From the NCBI RefSeq assembly GCF_001905445.1, contig NZ_LIVQ01000004.1, forward strand, positions 377,462-441,461: 64,000 nucleotides of DNA, in the 5' to 3' direction. The position numbers and the translations under genes are program-made. The notes beneath the pieces are model-generated. The model did no database searches. It was not told the origin of the DNA and was given only the letters and a program-made list of their open reading frames with translations. This stretch comes from Streptomyces sp. CB00455 (GTDB lineage: Bacteria; Actinomycetota; Actinomycetes; Streptomycetales; Streptomycetaceae). This document shows, one piece after another, positions 34,059-43,363 of this stretch. Each line of letters starts with the position of its first letter. The stretch's first letter is position 1.

Positions 34059-35392
34059 GCCGCACCCGCTCCCGTCCCCGGCTCCGCCACCGGCTCCGTG
34101 CGGCCGCGCACCGGTATGAACACCGCCACCTCGTACCCGCCCGACCCCGTCTCGCCCGCCGTCATCTCCCCCTCCAGCATCGCCACCCGCTCGCGCATCC
34201 CGGTGATCCCGTGCCCGGCCCCCGGCGAGGGCCGCGCGTCCCCGGTCGGCGCCCCGTTGACCACGCGTATCCCCAGGCCGCCCAGTACGTAGGACACCTC
34301 CACCGAGGCCGTCGAGCCCGGCGCGTGCCGCAGCGTGTTGCTCAGCGCTTCCTGGATGATCCGGTAGGCCGACAGCTCCACCCCCTGCGGCAGCTCCCGG
34401 ACCGCGCCGGTGACCGTCTTCTCCACGCTCAGCCCGGCCTCCCGCACATTCGACAGCAGCCCGTCCAGCGACGCCAGCGTGGGCTGCGGGGCGTCCGGCG
34501 CCTCATAGTCCGCGGAACGCACCACTCCCAGCACCCGGCGCAGTTCCGTCAGCGCCGAGACCGCGTTCTCCCGGATGGTGACGAAGGCGGCCTCCAGCTC
34601 CGGCGGCGGGTTCTTCACCCGGTACGGCGCCGCCTCGGCCTGGATCGCGACCACCGACATGTGGTGGGCCACCACGTCGTGCAGCTCCCGGGCGATCGTC
34701 GTCCGTTCCTCCAGCAGCGTCCGCTTGTCCCGCTCCACAGCCGTGACCTCCTGCTGGGCCGTCACCTCCTGCTGCGCCTGCCTGCGGGTATTGCGGACCG
34801 TGACCAACAGCAGGACGACTCCGGACAGGAACGCCATCGGGCCGAGCTCGACGGATCGACCGATCAGGACCGGCAGCACGGTCCCGGCCAGCACGGTGAT
34901 CAGCCACAGCCACCAGGCCACCCGGGGGCGACTGCGCATCGCCACGACCGTCACCACCGCCATGTGCGCCACGAACGTACCGGGCGCCCACGGCCAGTTC
35001 ATGCCGGTGTTCTGCACCACCGCCAGCGGCAGCGCCACGCCCAGCACCATCCAGAACGCCCCCACCGGACGCACCAGGGTCATCAGGACCGGCGCAGCGG
35101 CCATCAGCCCCATCAGCAGGCCCAGCCCGGGCGACACGTCGGCGTTGTCGGCGGAGGAGACGAGCAGGGTCAGCAGCGCGAGCCCGCCCACGGCGGCATG
35201 CGGGAGGAAGGCCGCCTTCGGCCGCAGCGACTTCGGCATCCACCGCGCCGGACGGCCGTCCGTGCCGGCCGGCGGCAGCGGCCGGTAGGCGAAGGCATCG
35301 GTGATCAGATCCTCGCGGAAACTCTCAAGGAGACCGGAGGCGATGCGGAATTCAGGTGCCCGGGCTGTCCCCCCGGCGGTCGTATCGGTCAT
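34055..35392 (-). CDS. DesK-type sensor histidine kinase (pair 1)
   Basis: 445 residues from ATG 35392. About six membrane helices and no large extracytoplasmic domain, then the HisKA_3 box ERTTIARELHDVVAHHMSVV with the phosphorylated His, and an ATPase domain (YRIIQEALSNTLRHA, GAGHGITGMRERV). Partner of the overlapping LuxR regulator. The stimulus is unknown; the membrane part itself is likely the sensor. Confidence 0.92.
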   Translation of the reverse strand: MTDTTAGGTARAPEFRIASGLLESFREDLITDAFAYRPLPPAGTDGRPARWMPKSLRPKAAFLPHAAVGGLALLTLLVSSADNADVSPGLGLLMGLMAAAPVLMTLVRPVGAFWMVLGVALPLAVVQNTGMNWPWAPGTFVAHMAVVTVVAMRSRPRVAWWLWLITVLAGTVLPVLIGRSVELGPMAFLSGVVLLLVTVRNTRRQAQQEVTAQQEVTAVERDKRTLLEERTTIARELHDVVAHHMSVVAIQAEAAPYRVKNPPPELEAAFVTIRENAVSALTELRRVLGVVRSADYEAPDAPQPTLASLDGLLSNVREAGLSVEKTVTGAVRELPQGVELSAYRIIQEALSNTLRHAPGSTASVEVSYVLGGLGIRVVNGAPTGDARPSPGAGHGITGMRERVAMLEGEMTAGETGSGGYEVAVFIPVRGRTEPVAEPGTGAGAA

Positions 35393-35480
35393 ACGCACCA
35401 CCGTAGGTCCGCGCCGGCCTCCTCCGCGTCGCCGCTGAAGGGGATATCCCGGGGTCCCCCTCAAGTACTACGCCGGTGAC

Positions 35481-36152
35481 TCAGTACCCCGCCGGACGGA
35501 CCAGGCCCGTCTCGTACGCGAACACTGCCGCCTGCGTGCGGTCGCGCAGGCCCAGTTTCACGAGGATCCGGCCCACGTGGGTCTTCACCGTCTGCTCCGC
35601 CACGGTCAGGTGCGCCGCGATCTCCGCATTGGACAGCCCCTGGGCCACGAGCGAGAGGACCTCCGTCTCGCGCTCGGTCAGTTCGTCGATCCGTGCCCGT
35701 GACGGCGCCCGGGGCGCCCCCAGCCGGGAGAACTCCGTGATCAGCCGCTTGGTGATGTTCGGCGACAGCAGGGCCTCCCCGGCCGCCACCACCCGCACCG
35801 CCTCCGCGAGCTGGTCGGCCGAGGCGTCCTTGAGCAGGAAGCCGGAGGCCCCGGCCCGCAGCGCCTCGTACACGTACTCGTCGAGATCGAAGGTGGTCAG
35901 CACCAGCACCTTCACGGCGGAGCCCGCGGTGCCCGTGATCACCGACGTGGCCTCGATGCCGCCCATGCCCGGCATGCGGATGTCCATCAGGACCACGTCC
36001 GGCCGCAGCTCGCCGACCTTGGCGACGGCATCGGCGCCGTCCACGGCCTGGCCGACCACCTCGATGTCGGGCTGGGCGTTGAGAAGCACGGTGAAGCCCT
36101 GCCGGACCATCATCTGGTCGTCGGCGATCATCACCTTGATCGGCGTGCTCAT
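35481..36152 (-). CDS. NarL/LuxR-family response regulator (pair 2)
   Basis: 223 residues. IADDQMMVRQG, VVLMDIRMPGMGG, LTTFDLDEYVYEA and LLKDAS mark a functional receiver; LTERETEVLSLVAQGLSNAE and TVKTHVGRILVKLGLRDR mark the LuxR DNA-binding domain. ATG 36152 overlaps the kinase stop by 4 nt. It ends a chain of four overlapping genes. Close paralogue of the regulator at 33399. Confidence 0.93.
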   Translation of the reverse strand: MSTPIKVMIADDQMMVRQGFTVLLNAQPDIEVVGQAVDGADAVAKVGELRPDVVLMDIRMPGMGGIEATSVITGTAGSAVKVLVLTTFDLDEYVYEALRAGASGFLLKDASADQLAEAVRVVAAGEALLSPNITKRLITEFSRLGAPRAPSRARIDELTERETEVLSLVAQGLSNAEIAAHLTVAEQTVKTHVGRILVKLGLRDRTQAAVFAYETGLVRPAGY

Positions 36153-37504
36153 GAAACCTTCTTCGTCTCGGGGAAGGAGCCGCCGGACAGGTCCTGCGGA
36201 TCCATCGGGAGTACCGCGGTCACCTCGTACCCGCCGTCGGGGCGCGGACCTGCGGCCAGCTCGCCCCCCAGCATGCCCGCCCGCTCCCGCATCCCCAGCA
36301 GCCCGTGCCCCGCACCGGGGGACGGGGACGCGACCCCGGTCGGCGGGGTGTTGGCGACGCACAGGTGCAGATCGCGCGGCCCGTAGGCGATGCCGACCTC
36401 CACCTCGGAACCCGGCGCGTGGCGCAGGCAGTTGCTCAGCGCCTCCTGCACGATCCGGTACGCGGTGAGCTCGACGCCGGGCGTCAGCGGCCGCCGGAGC
36501 CCCGCGACCTCGACGGTGACCGGCAACCCGGCTCCCCGCACGTTGTCCACGAGGCCGTCCAGCTCGGCCAGGGTGGGCTGCGGATGGTGGGGGCGGGCGG
36601 GATCGCCCGGCTGCTCGGAGCGCAGCACGCCCAGCACCCGCCGCAGCTCCGTCAGCGCCTCCAGGGCGTTCTCCCGGATGCCCGCGAGGTTCTCCTTGAG
36701 CTCCTCGGACGGATCGTCCACCAGGTGCGGGGCGACCTGCGCCTGGATGGAGATCACCGACATGTGGTGCGCGACGACGTCGTGCAGCTCGCGGGCGATC
36801 CGGCTGCGCTCCTCCAGGAGGGTGCGCCGGGCGCGTTCCTCCTCGGTGAGGGTCTCCTGCTGGACCAGCTCGCCGCGGGCCAGCCGCAAGGCGCGCAGCG
36901 CGTATCCGAGGAGCCCCACGAAACCGAAGAGCACGAGCGCCCCGATGGCCGTGGACTGGCTGTGCTCCGGCTTGAGGAGCGCCTCGGCCAGGCCGGTGGC
37001 GGCGGCCGGGACGGCGACGGCCGCGATGGTGACCCGGGGCGGAACCCGCAGCGCGACCAGGAGCAGCGGCACGGCGAAGGCGAACAGGCCGCCGGGTGTC
37101 CACGGCCAGGTCTGGCCGTGCCCGACAGGGCCGTGGATCGCCCCGGCGGTCAGGCCGGCGGCGGCGAGGCCGAGCCACCACCCGGCGATCGGCCGGACCA
37201 TGGCGAGCCCGATGGACATGCCGGTCATGATGCCCAGCACCAGCGGCGAGCCGCCCGTGACGTGGTAGTGGTCCCCGAGCTCCTCCACGGTCAGGAAGCC
37301 GAAGAACACGGCGGCGTAGAGGACCAGCACGTGCGGCAGCCGGTTCAGCCACCGCGGCCGGGACATCCGGGGCAGGGCGTCCTGACGCAGCGTGAACAGC
37401 TCCCGGACCAACGGCCCCATCGATGAGGTGCGATGGGCTGAGCGGGAGGGCGGGGCATCGGCCAAGGGCGCGGGCTGCTCGGTCACATGGGCCAGCCTAG
37501 GCAT
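36149..37504 (-). CDS. DesK-type sensor histidine kinase (pair 2)
   Basis: 451 residues from ATG 37504 (MPRLAHVTEQ); the frame is open further upstream inside the acyltransferase gene and should not be used. Several membrane helices, then ERSRIARELHDVVAHHMSVI with the phosphoacceptor His and the ATPase motifs YRIVQEALSNCLRHA and GAGHGLLGMRERA. Overlaps the preceding acyltransferase by 8 nt and the regulator by 4 nt. Confidence 0.92.
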   Translation of the reverse strand: MPRLAHVTEQPAPLADAPPSRSAHRTSSMGPLVRELFTLRQDALPRMSRPRWLNRLPHVLVLYAAVFFGFLTVEELGDHYHVTGGSPLVLGIMTGMSIGLAMVRPIAGWWLGLAAAGLTAGAIHGPVGHGQTWPWTPGGLFAFAVPLLLVALRVPPRVTIAAVAVPAAATGLAEALLKPEHSQSTAIGALVLFGFVGLLGYALRALRLARGELVQQETLTEEERARRTLLEERSRIARELHDVVAHHMSVISIQAQVAPHLVDDPSEELKENLAGIRENALEALTELRRVLGVLRSEQPGDPARPHHPQPTLAELDGLVDNVRGAGLPVTVEVAGLRRPLTPGVELTAYRIVQEALSNCLRHAPGSEVEVGIAYGPRDLHLCVANTPPTGVASPSPGAGHGLLGMRERAGMLGGELAAGPRPDGGYEVTAVLPMDPQDLSGGSFPETKKVS

Positions 37505-38879
37505 GGGTGACCGCCCCGGCGGAAGCGCGGGGGGACGGACCGACGCGGGCCGGCACGGCCGTCCGGACGGGCGGGGCGGAGCAGGCGTACGGGGTGGAGC
37601 GGGTCGGCGGGGTGGAGTCGGCCGGCGCAACGGAGCCGACGGGCGGGGTGGAGCGCGTCCGGTGGGGGAGGCCGGGGGCCGTGGGCTCCGGGCGGCTCCG
37701 CCCGGGCCGGGGGCGCGGCCGGTCGTTGCGCGCGGGTCGTGCCGGACCGCAGGGTCGCGGCCGACGGCCCTGTTCATACGTACGGAACGTCGCCCAGCAC
37801 AGCGCCAGCGCGATGGCGAACACCGGCAGCCACAGCAGGCGGGCCGCTATCCACTCCGGGGCGCCGGGCACGGTGTGCAGCCCCGGCAGGTCGGGCGAGA
37901 CGAGCAGCCCGAGGGCGGTGACGGTCATCATGGCGGTCTGGTGCCACAGGAAGACCGTCATGGCGGAGAGGTTCACCAGGGCGACCTTCGCCCAGGCTCC
38001 CGGCCGCCGCATGGCCCGGCCCAGCGGCTCGCGGACCAGCAGTGCCAGCCCGCACTGGGCCAGTCCGAACGTCACCGCGGCGAGCGTGGGCGGGTTGAGG
38101 TTGGACATGGCCGCCCCAGGGACACCCACCATGGACGCCGGGTACCCGCCCCACAGGACGAGCGCGGCCGTTGCCGCCGCGCCCGCACCGAGCAGGAGCA
38201 GGCAGGGGCCGCGCCGCGCGAACGCCCCCCGGGACCAGGCGGCGCCCAGGGTGTAGGGGACGAGCCAGCCGGCCGCCACATTGACCCAGCCGGCCCACTC
38301 GGGGCCGCCGGATCCGAAGCGCCACAGATCGACGCCTGCCACCACGGCGACCGGCCAGAGCGGATGCAGCCGGGCCACGAGCGGGGTCGCCGCGGTCAGC
38401 GCGGCGAACACCAGCAGGAACCACAGGGGCGACAGCACCAGCTTGAGCAAGGTCCGGACGGTGTCCAGCTCCACCCCGCCGACCAGCATCCCGCCCGCCG
38501 CGACGGTCCACAGGAGGAGCACGGCCACGACCGGGCGAAACAGCCGGCCCAGCCGCCGGCCCGCCCAGTCCCGGTACGAGTCCCCGCGCGCCCGCGCCGT
38601 CGCATACCCGCCGGCGGCGACACGGCCACCGACGAGGAAGAACACGGCCAGTGTCTGGAACACCCAGGACACGGGGGCCAGCCAGGCCATGTGGGCCAGC
38701 GGACTGGTGGTGCTGAGGCCGCCCTCGGCCGTGGTCAGGGCGGTGACCAGCCAGTGCCCGAGCACCACACCGAGGATCGCGAAGGCCCGCAGCGCGTCGA
38801 CGGCGCGGTCCCGTCCGGCCGGGGTGGCGGCCTCGATTCCCGCCGCCAAGGCGGACCAGCGTGCGCGGGGCCTACGCAT
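37497..38879 (-). CDS. Acyltransferase 3 family membrane protein
   Basis: 460 residues from ATG 38879. About ten membrane helices. The N-terminal RDRAVDALRAFAILGVVLGHW contains the catalytic His of the acyltransferase-3 (OafA-like) family, and FFLVGGRVAAGGY follows. These enzymes acylate glycans or lipids at the envelope. The last ~75 residues are a Pro/Arg/Ser-rich tail outside the fold. Overlaps the hydrolase upstream and the kinase downstream by 8 nt each. Confidence 0.85.
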   Translation of the reverse strand: MRRPRARWSALAAGIEAATPAGRDRAVDALRAFAILGVVLGHWLVTALTTAEGGLSTTSPLAHMAWLAPVSWVFQTLAVFFLVGGRVAAGGYATARARGDSYRDWAGRRLGRLFRPVVAVLLLWTVAAGGMLVGGVELDTVRTLLKLVLSPLWFLLVFAALTAATPLVARLHPLWPVAVVAGVDLWRFGSGGPEWAGWVNVAAGWLVPYTLGAAWSRGAFARRGPCLLLLGAGAAATAALVLWGGYPASMVGVPGAAMSNLNPPTLAAVTFGLAQCGLALLVREPLGRAMRRPGAWAKVALVNLSAMTVFLWHQTAMMTVTALGLLVSPDLPGLHTVPGAPEWIAARLLWLPVFAIALALCWATFRTYEQGRRPRPCGPARPARNDRPRPRPGRSRPEPTAPGLPHRTRSTPPVGSVAPADSTPPTRSTPYACSAPPVRTAVPARVGPSPRASAGAVTHA

Positions 38880-40020
38880 GGGGGATCTCCGGAGCGGTGG
38901 AGGCGCCGGCGGAGCCGAGGACGATGGCGGCCAGGCTGTCGAGGGATTCGGTGCCCGGCTTGAGGTAGTCGCTGTGCCCGGCGGGACCGGCGGTGAAGGG
39001 CCGGGCCCCGAAGGCGGGATCGACGGGGTCGCTGCCGAAGCCGATGCCGCCGAGACGCACGTGCGGGACGTGGCCGATCCAGTCGCCACTGCCCCGGCCG
39101 GCCCAGACCCGGGCCCGCGTCGGCAGCTCCCGGACGGAAGCCGCCCCCGTGCCCGGGCTGCCGAAGAGGACCATGTCGGTGACAGCGGGCCCGGTGCCGG
39201 TGCGGGCGCAGACGACGGAGCCGTAGGAGTGGCACAGGAGCGAGAGGCGGGCGCCGGGCCCCGCCATCGGGCGCAACCGGTCCAGGAAGGGGCCCAGTTC
39301 GGCGGCGGCCTCCTTAGCCCGGTCCGCCGTCAGGACCGTCGCGCTGACCGTGCCGGGGGTGTCGTACCCGAGCCAGGCGACCACGGCGGAGCGCGGATGC
39401 CCGGCCTGGAGGCGCTGCTGGAGGGAGACGGCCCCGGCACGGAACCTCTGGTAGGTGTCGAGCGTGGTGTCCGAGCCGGGCACCAGGACCGTCACCCGGT
39501 CGGCGGTCTCCAGCTCCCCGAACACCTCGACGGCCCGGCCCCGCCCCCGGCCGTCGAAGGCGAGGAACTGGGCCGTACCGGACGCCTCCATGGTCCGCAG
39601 CTTGGATGCACGGCCGGTGCGGCCGGCGTCCTCGGCCATCCGGGCCGCCTCGGTGAGGTTCGCGCGGTTGGCCGCGTACCGGTCGTGGGGCGAGGCCGTC
39701 GCGGCGACAGCCGCCGGTGCCGGGGCGGGAGCGCCGGGGGAGGCGGCCGCGGACACGGGAACCACCACGGCCCCGGCGACGAGGCCGGCCAGCAGCGTAC
39801 GCCGCAGCCGTCCCCCCGCCCGGGGCCGGCCACCTGACGCTCCGGGGAGCCGCCCGCTCACGGGCCCTGCCGTGACCGGCATGCCTGCTGTGCCCGGCAC
39901 GCCTGCAGGGCCCGCCGTCCCCGCCGGTTCCGTCGTGCCCGGGATACCGGCGGTGGCCTTCGTCCCCGCTCCGCCCGCCGGCCCCGTAGCCGTTGTCCCC
40001 GTCCCCGTCCCCGCCGCCAT
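38872..40020 (-). CDS. Secreted alpha/beta hydrolase (DUF1023 type)
   Basis: 382 residues. A ~70-residue Gly/Thr/Ala/Pro-rich N-terminus precedes an Arg-rich/hydrophobic segment (RLRRTLLAGLVAGAVVVPVS) that looks like a late signal sequence or anchor. The hydrolase domain has LSLLCHSYGSVVCAR as nucleophile elbow and AGHSDYLKPGTESL as the His loop, the actinobacterial DUF1023 pattern. First of four overlapping genes leading to the kinase/regulator pair 2. The signal position suggests the real start may be nearer residue ~55. The 298-bp gap upstream (40021-40318) shows no supportable gene. Confidence 0.8.
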   Translation of the reverse strand: MAAGTGTGTTATGPAGGAGTKATAGIPGTTEPAGTAGPAGVPGTAGMPVTAGPVSGRLPGASGGRPRAGGRLRRTLLAGLVAGAVVVPVSAAASPGAPAPAPAAVAATASPHDRYAANRANLTEAARMAEDAGRTGRASKLRTMEASGTAQFLAFDGRGRGRAVEVFGELETADRVTVLVPGSDTTLDTYQRFRAGAVSLQQRLQAGHPRSAVVAWLGYDTPGTVSATVLTADRAKEAAAELGPFLDRLRPMAGPGARLSLLCHSYGSVVCARTGTGPAVTDMVLFGSPGTGAASVRELPTRARVWAGRGSGDWIGHVPHVRLGGIGFGSDPVDPAFGARPFTAGPAGHSDYLKPGTESLDSLAAIVLGSAGASTAPEIPHA

Positions 40021-40318
40021 GTTTCTCTTCCTCCGGTCGGGAAGAGCCCCCAGCGCCCTCCTCTGCCACCGAAGTTAGAATTCGCGGCCCCTCGTCTGCG
40101 TCCCGCTCCAGAGCCGTGTTCGCGCGTAGCTCTCAGGTATGACGGGGGTTACTTCAGCGGCGGGAGAGGCACGCAACCCCCCCACGGCACGGAGCAGCCC
40201 GAGGCAGCCGAACCCCGCCGAGCAGCAGCAAGATGACTGGCCGTCCAGAGGACCGGCGGCCCGGCCAGAGCTGTGACGGGAGAGGTTCACGGGGTCGCGG
40301 CGCCCGGCACAGCACCCA

Positions 40319-40933
40319 TTAGGTCGTGGCCACGCGTACGCCGAAGCCGATCAGGACCACGCCCGTCACCCGGTCCAGGGCGCGCCGTACGCGCGGCCGT
40401 TCGAAGAACCGCCGGGCGCGCGACAGGGCGTGCACGTACGTGCCCAGCCAGACCAGGGTGAGCAGCACGTGGACCAGGACCAGCAACGCCATGCCCGCCG
40501 CCGGGTGCATGCCGGGCGGCGCGAGGGTGGGCAGCAGCCCCGTGTAGAAAACGGCGATCTTGGGGTTGAGGACGTTGGCGACCAGTCCGGTGCGCCAGGC
40601 ACCGCCGGCACCCGCCGCGGCGGTCTCGTGGCCCGGCTCCGCCCCCGCCGCACGCAGCGACCGCGCCCCGAGCAGGCAGAGGTAGGCGGCCCCGGCGAGC
40701 TTGACGACCAGGTACACCTCGGCCGAAGCGGCGAGCAGCGCCGCGAGACCGGCCACGGTGAGGGCTCCCCAGAACAGCAGGCCGACGGCGATCCCGGCGA
40801 CCGTGCGCAGCCCGTCGGCGCGGCCCCGGGTGACCGCCCGCTTCGTCACGATCGCCATGTCGGGACCGGGTACGAGGGTCAAAAGGGCAAGGACCGCGGT
40901 GGCGCCGAGCAGTGGGGACAGGTGGGTCAGCAC
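40319..40933 (-). CDS. LysE/RhtB-family exporter
   Basis: 204 residues from GTG 40933. Six membrane helices with the family opening LTLVPGPDMAIVTKRAVTRG and the middle VANVLNPKIAVFYTGLLP. Exports amino acids or their derivatives; the substrate is not readable. Follows the SnoaL-like gene by 5 nt, so probably one transcript. Confidence 0.85.
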   Translation of the reverse strand: MLTHLSPLLGATAVLALLTLVPGPDMAIVTKRAVTRGRADGLRTVAGIAVGLLFWGALTVAGLAALLAASAEVYLVVKLAGAAYLCLLGARSLRAAGAEPGHETAAAGAGGAWRTGLVANVLNPKIAVFYTGLLPTLAPPGMHPAAGMALLVLVHVLLTLVWLGTYVHALSRARRFFERPRVRRALDRVTGVVLIGFGVRVATT

Positions 40934-40938
40934 CTGCC

Positions 40939-41328
40939 TCAGTCTGCCACCAGGGGCTCTACGTAGCCCGCCCGCCAGCGCGGCGCGGGGTCCTGGCCGG
41001 GGCTGGTCCAGTACTCGCGCGCGCCCACGATCTCCCCGTCCCGCACGGTCCACAGGGAGACGGCCCGGTAGACCACGTGGTCCTCGGGTACCTCCACCTC
41101 GGTGACGACGAGGTCGCCGTCCGCCAGGATCCGCAGCAGGTCCACGGATCTCTCGTCCGCGTCGCCGTCGTCGGTGTTGACGGCTATGAAGTTCGCGCGT
41201 CCCACGATGCGCTCACCGCTCACGGGCCATTCGATGACCGCGTCCTCGGCGATGAGCCCGGCCACGCCGTCCCAGTCGCGCGCCTCGATCCGCTCCCACA
41301 GTTGTGCCACTACGTTCAACGGCTCCAT
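40939..41328 (-). CDS. SnoaL/NTF2-like protein
   Basis: 129 residues of the cone-shaped NTF2-like fold: LWERIEARDWDGVAGLIAED at the N-terminus, then IVGRANFIAVN and a beta-sheet with SLWTVRDGEIVGAREYW. Family members are polyketide cyclases, small hydrolases or stress proteins; nothing here selects among them. Probably first gene of a two-gene unit with the LysE exporter. Confidence 0.8.
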   Translation of the reverse strand: MEPLNVVAQLWERIEARDWDGVAGLIAEDAVIEWPVSGERIVGRANFIAVNTDDGDADERSVDLLRILADGDLVVTEVEVPEDHVVYRAVSLWTVRDGEIVGAREYWTSPGQDPAPRWRAGYVEPLVAD

Positions 41329-41418
41329 GGTCGGCAGTGTCCGACGCGGGCGTCATACGTAACAAGCTCTGCTTGCAGGCTTATTGACTTCGACACATTC
41401 GCTGCGGAGCGCCTCCGG

Positions 41419-43110
41419 TCATGGCCTGCGGTAGGTGAGCGGGGGGCCGCCGCTGCCGGTGAGCTCCCGCTGGAGCGTGCCGTCGGGCAGCAGGCGCAGG
41501 CGGCTCCGGCCCCCCGGCATGCAGGCCGCAGGGGCGCCGGAGGTGACGGTGGAGGGGCCCAGCTCCACCGCGCCGGGGGGTGCGTCGAGCAGGGGGGCGG
41601 ACCAGGCGCAGGAGAGCTGCGGGGCCTGGACGGCGAGGGACATGACCGGGTCGCCGGTGGCGCCGGGGGTGAGGGTGAGCCGCCAGGTGCGGGCGCCGGC
41701 GGTGGCCTGCCAGGTGCCGAGGTAGGACTCGGGGATGCCGCCGGGGGCGGGGGTGGCAGCGGTTGCGGTTGCGGCCGGGGGGACCGTGGCCGGGGTCGGC
41801 GTACGGGGTGCGCCGCCGGGCAGGAGGGGGTCCTGGGCGCCGGTCATCACGGTGTACACGGTGCCGCCGGCCGTGACGGCGACGACGGCGGCGACCGCGA
41901 GGAGGAAGGCGGTGGAGGCGGCGCGGGGGCGGGGCGGGGGCGCGGTCGGGGCGGGGACCCGGGGCGGGGCGTAGGCGGAGTAGGCGGGCTTGGGGCTGGT
42001 GGAGTCGGTGGAGTCGGTGGAGTCGGTGGAATTGGTGGGGTAGGCCGGGCGGGGCGTGGGGTGGGTCGTCGGGCGGGCCGGGTGAACCGGATCGAGGGGG
42101 GTGGGCGGGGGCGCCGGGCGGTCCGGTCCGGCGTCCTCGCGGTCCAGGAGCCGTACGGCGTGCCTCCCGAGCCGGGCCACCAGGGGCGCGGGGAGCCAGG
42201 GCTCCAGGGCCCTCCCGTCGGCCACGGTGTCGCGGGCGCCGACCCGGGCCAGGACCTCGGCGGTTCCCGGCCGGGCGGCGGGGTCCCGGCGCAGGCAGTC
42301 CCGCAGGAGTTGGTGCAGTGCGGCGGGGACGCCGTCCAGGTCCGGTGCGGCGGTGGTGACGCGGTGCGGCAGGGCGTCCGGGCCGCCGGGCGGCTCCGCC
42401 TCCCCGAAGGGGAGCCGTCCGGTAGCGGCGTAGGCCAGGACCGCGCCGAGGCGGAAGACGTCGCAGGCGGCGGTGAGGGGGCCGCCGCCGATCTGCTCGG
42501 GAGCCGCGAAACCGGGGGAGCGGGGGGAGCCGGCCGGGTCGGCTTCGCCGGTCCGGGGCGGACGGGCGGGTGGTGGGGCCGGTAAGGCGCGTAAGGCGCG
42601 TAAGGGGGGCGGGGCGGCCCGGTCGGACGGGGGGTGGGTGATGCCCAAGTCGGTGACGCGCGGGCCGTCGAGGGTGAGGTGCACGTTCGAGGGGTGCAGG
42701 GCGCCGTGGAGGAGGCCGGCGCGGTGGAGGTCCTGGAGGGCGTACGCGAGGCCGGCGGCCAGGACCCGTAAGGAACGCGGTGGCAGCGGGCCGGAACCGG
42801 CGACGACCTCGTGCAGGCTGGGCCCGGCGACGTAGCCGGTGGCCAGCCAGGGGGTGGGGGCCTCGGTGTCGGCGTCCAGCACGGGAGCGGTCCACTCGCC
42901 GTCCAGGCGACGGGCCGCGTCGACGTCGTGGCGGAAGCGGGTACGGAATTCCGGGCGGGCGGCGAGTGCCGGGTGGATCAGCTTCACGGCCACGGTACGG
43001 CCGCGGTCGCAACGGGCGAGGTAGACCTGGCCCGTGCGGCCGGCCCCGAGCCGCGAGAACAGGCGGTACGGGCCGATGCGGTGCGGGTCGGCGGGGTGCA
43101 GTTGTTCCAT
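41419..43110 (-). CDS. Ser/Thr protein kinase homologue, predicted pseudokinase
   Basis: 563 residues. N-terminal kinase fold with intact glycine loop LGAGRTGQVYLA and VAVKLIHP lysine. The catalytic loop reads LLHGALHPSNVHL where active Streptomyces kinases have VVHRDLKPSNVLL, so the catalytic Asp and Lys are missing; DFG reads DLG. A Pro/Thr-rich linker with Ser-Thr-Asp repeats follows, then one membrane helix (~residues 400-420) and an extracellular ~130-residue C-terminus. No PASTA domains. Likely a scaffold or ligand sensor rather than an active kinase. Confidence 0.85.
   Translation of the reverse strand: MEQLHPADPHRIGPYRLFSRLGAGRTGQVYLARCDRGRTVAVKLIHPALAARPEFRTRFRHDVDAARRLDGEWTAPVLDADTEAPTPWLATGYVAGPSLHEVVAGSGPLPPRSLRVLAAGLAYALQDLHRAGLLHGALHPSNVHLTLDGPRVTDLGITHPPSDRAAPPPLRALRALPAPPPARPPRTGEADPAGSPRSPGFAAPEQIGGGPLTAACDVFRLGAVLAYAATGRLPFGEAEPPGGPDALPHRVTTAAPDLDGVPAALHQLLRDCLRRDPAARPGTAEVLARVGARDTVADGRALEPWLPAPLVARLGRHAVRLLDREDAGPDRPAPPPTPLDPVHPARPTTHPTPRPAYPTNSTDSTDSTDSTSPKPAYSAYAPPRVPAPTAPPPRPRAASTAFLLAVAAVVAVTAGGTVYTVMTGAQDPLLPGGAPRTPTPATVPPAATATAATPAPGGIPESYLGTWQATAGARTWRLTLTPGATGDPVMSLAVQAPQLSCAWSAPLLDAPPGAVELGPSTVTSGAPAACMPGGRSRLRLLPDGTLQRELTGSGGPPLTYRRP
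41996..42031. repeat. 9-bp tandem repeat in the pseudokinase linker
   Basis: Four near-identical copies of GTGGAGTCG encoding Ser-Thr-Asp triplets on the minus strand, just before the membrane segment. In frame. Confidence 0.8.
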
Positions 43111-43230
43111 GGCCGGGTGGGTCCTCCCCCTCGGGGCCCGGGCGTTGTGCGGGGGGCTCCGCCCGGGAAGACGGGTGGGGGTGGTGGTGTGGTTGCCCGC
43201 GGTGCCGTGTGGGTTCGGGTGCGGCTTCGG

Positions 43231-43287
43231 TTGCCGGGGCTGCGCCCCAGACCCCGCGCCTCAAGCGCCGGCGGGGCTGGAGGGGGT
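43231..43287. repeat. Streptomycete intergenic repeat, copy A
   Basis: 57 bp; starts TTGCCGGGGCTGCG, contains CGCGCCTCAAGCGCCGGCGG and ends GGGCTGGAGGGGGT. Partly self-complementary. Nearly identical to copy B 133 bp downstream. The 419-bp gap 43111-43529 holds these repeats and no gene. Confidence 0.85.
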
Positions 43288-43363
43288 GTCGGCGGGCGGG
43301 AGCAGGTGGGGAAGGAGGGGGGATCGGCGGTCGGGGTGGGTTCGGCTGTGGCTGTGGCTTGGG

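Noticed and set aside
40075..40290. 71-residue minus-strand frame with a CCC run in the gap upstream of the DUF1023 hydrolase
   Set aside because: No ribosome site in the right orientation, no signal peptide pattern and no recognisable domain.
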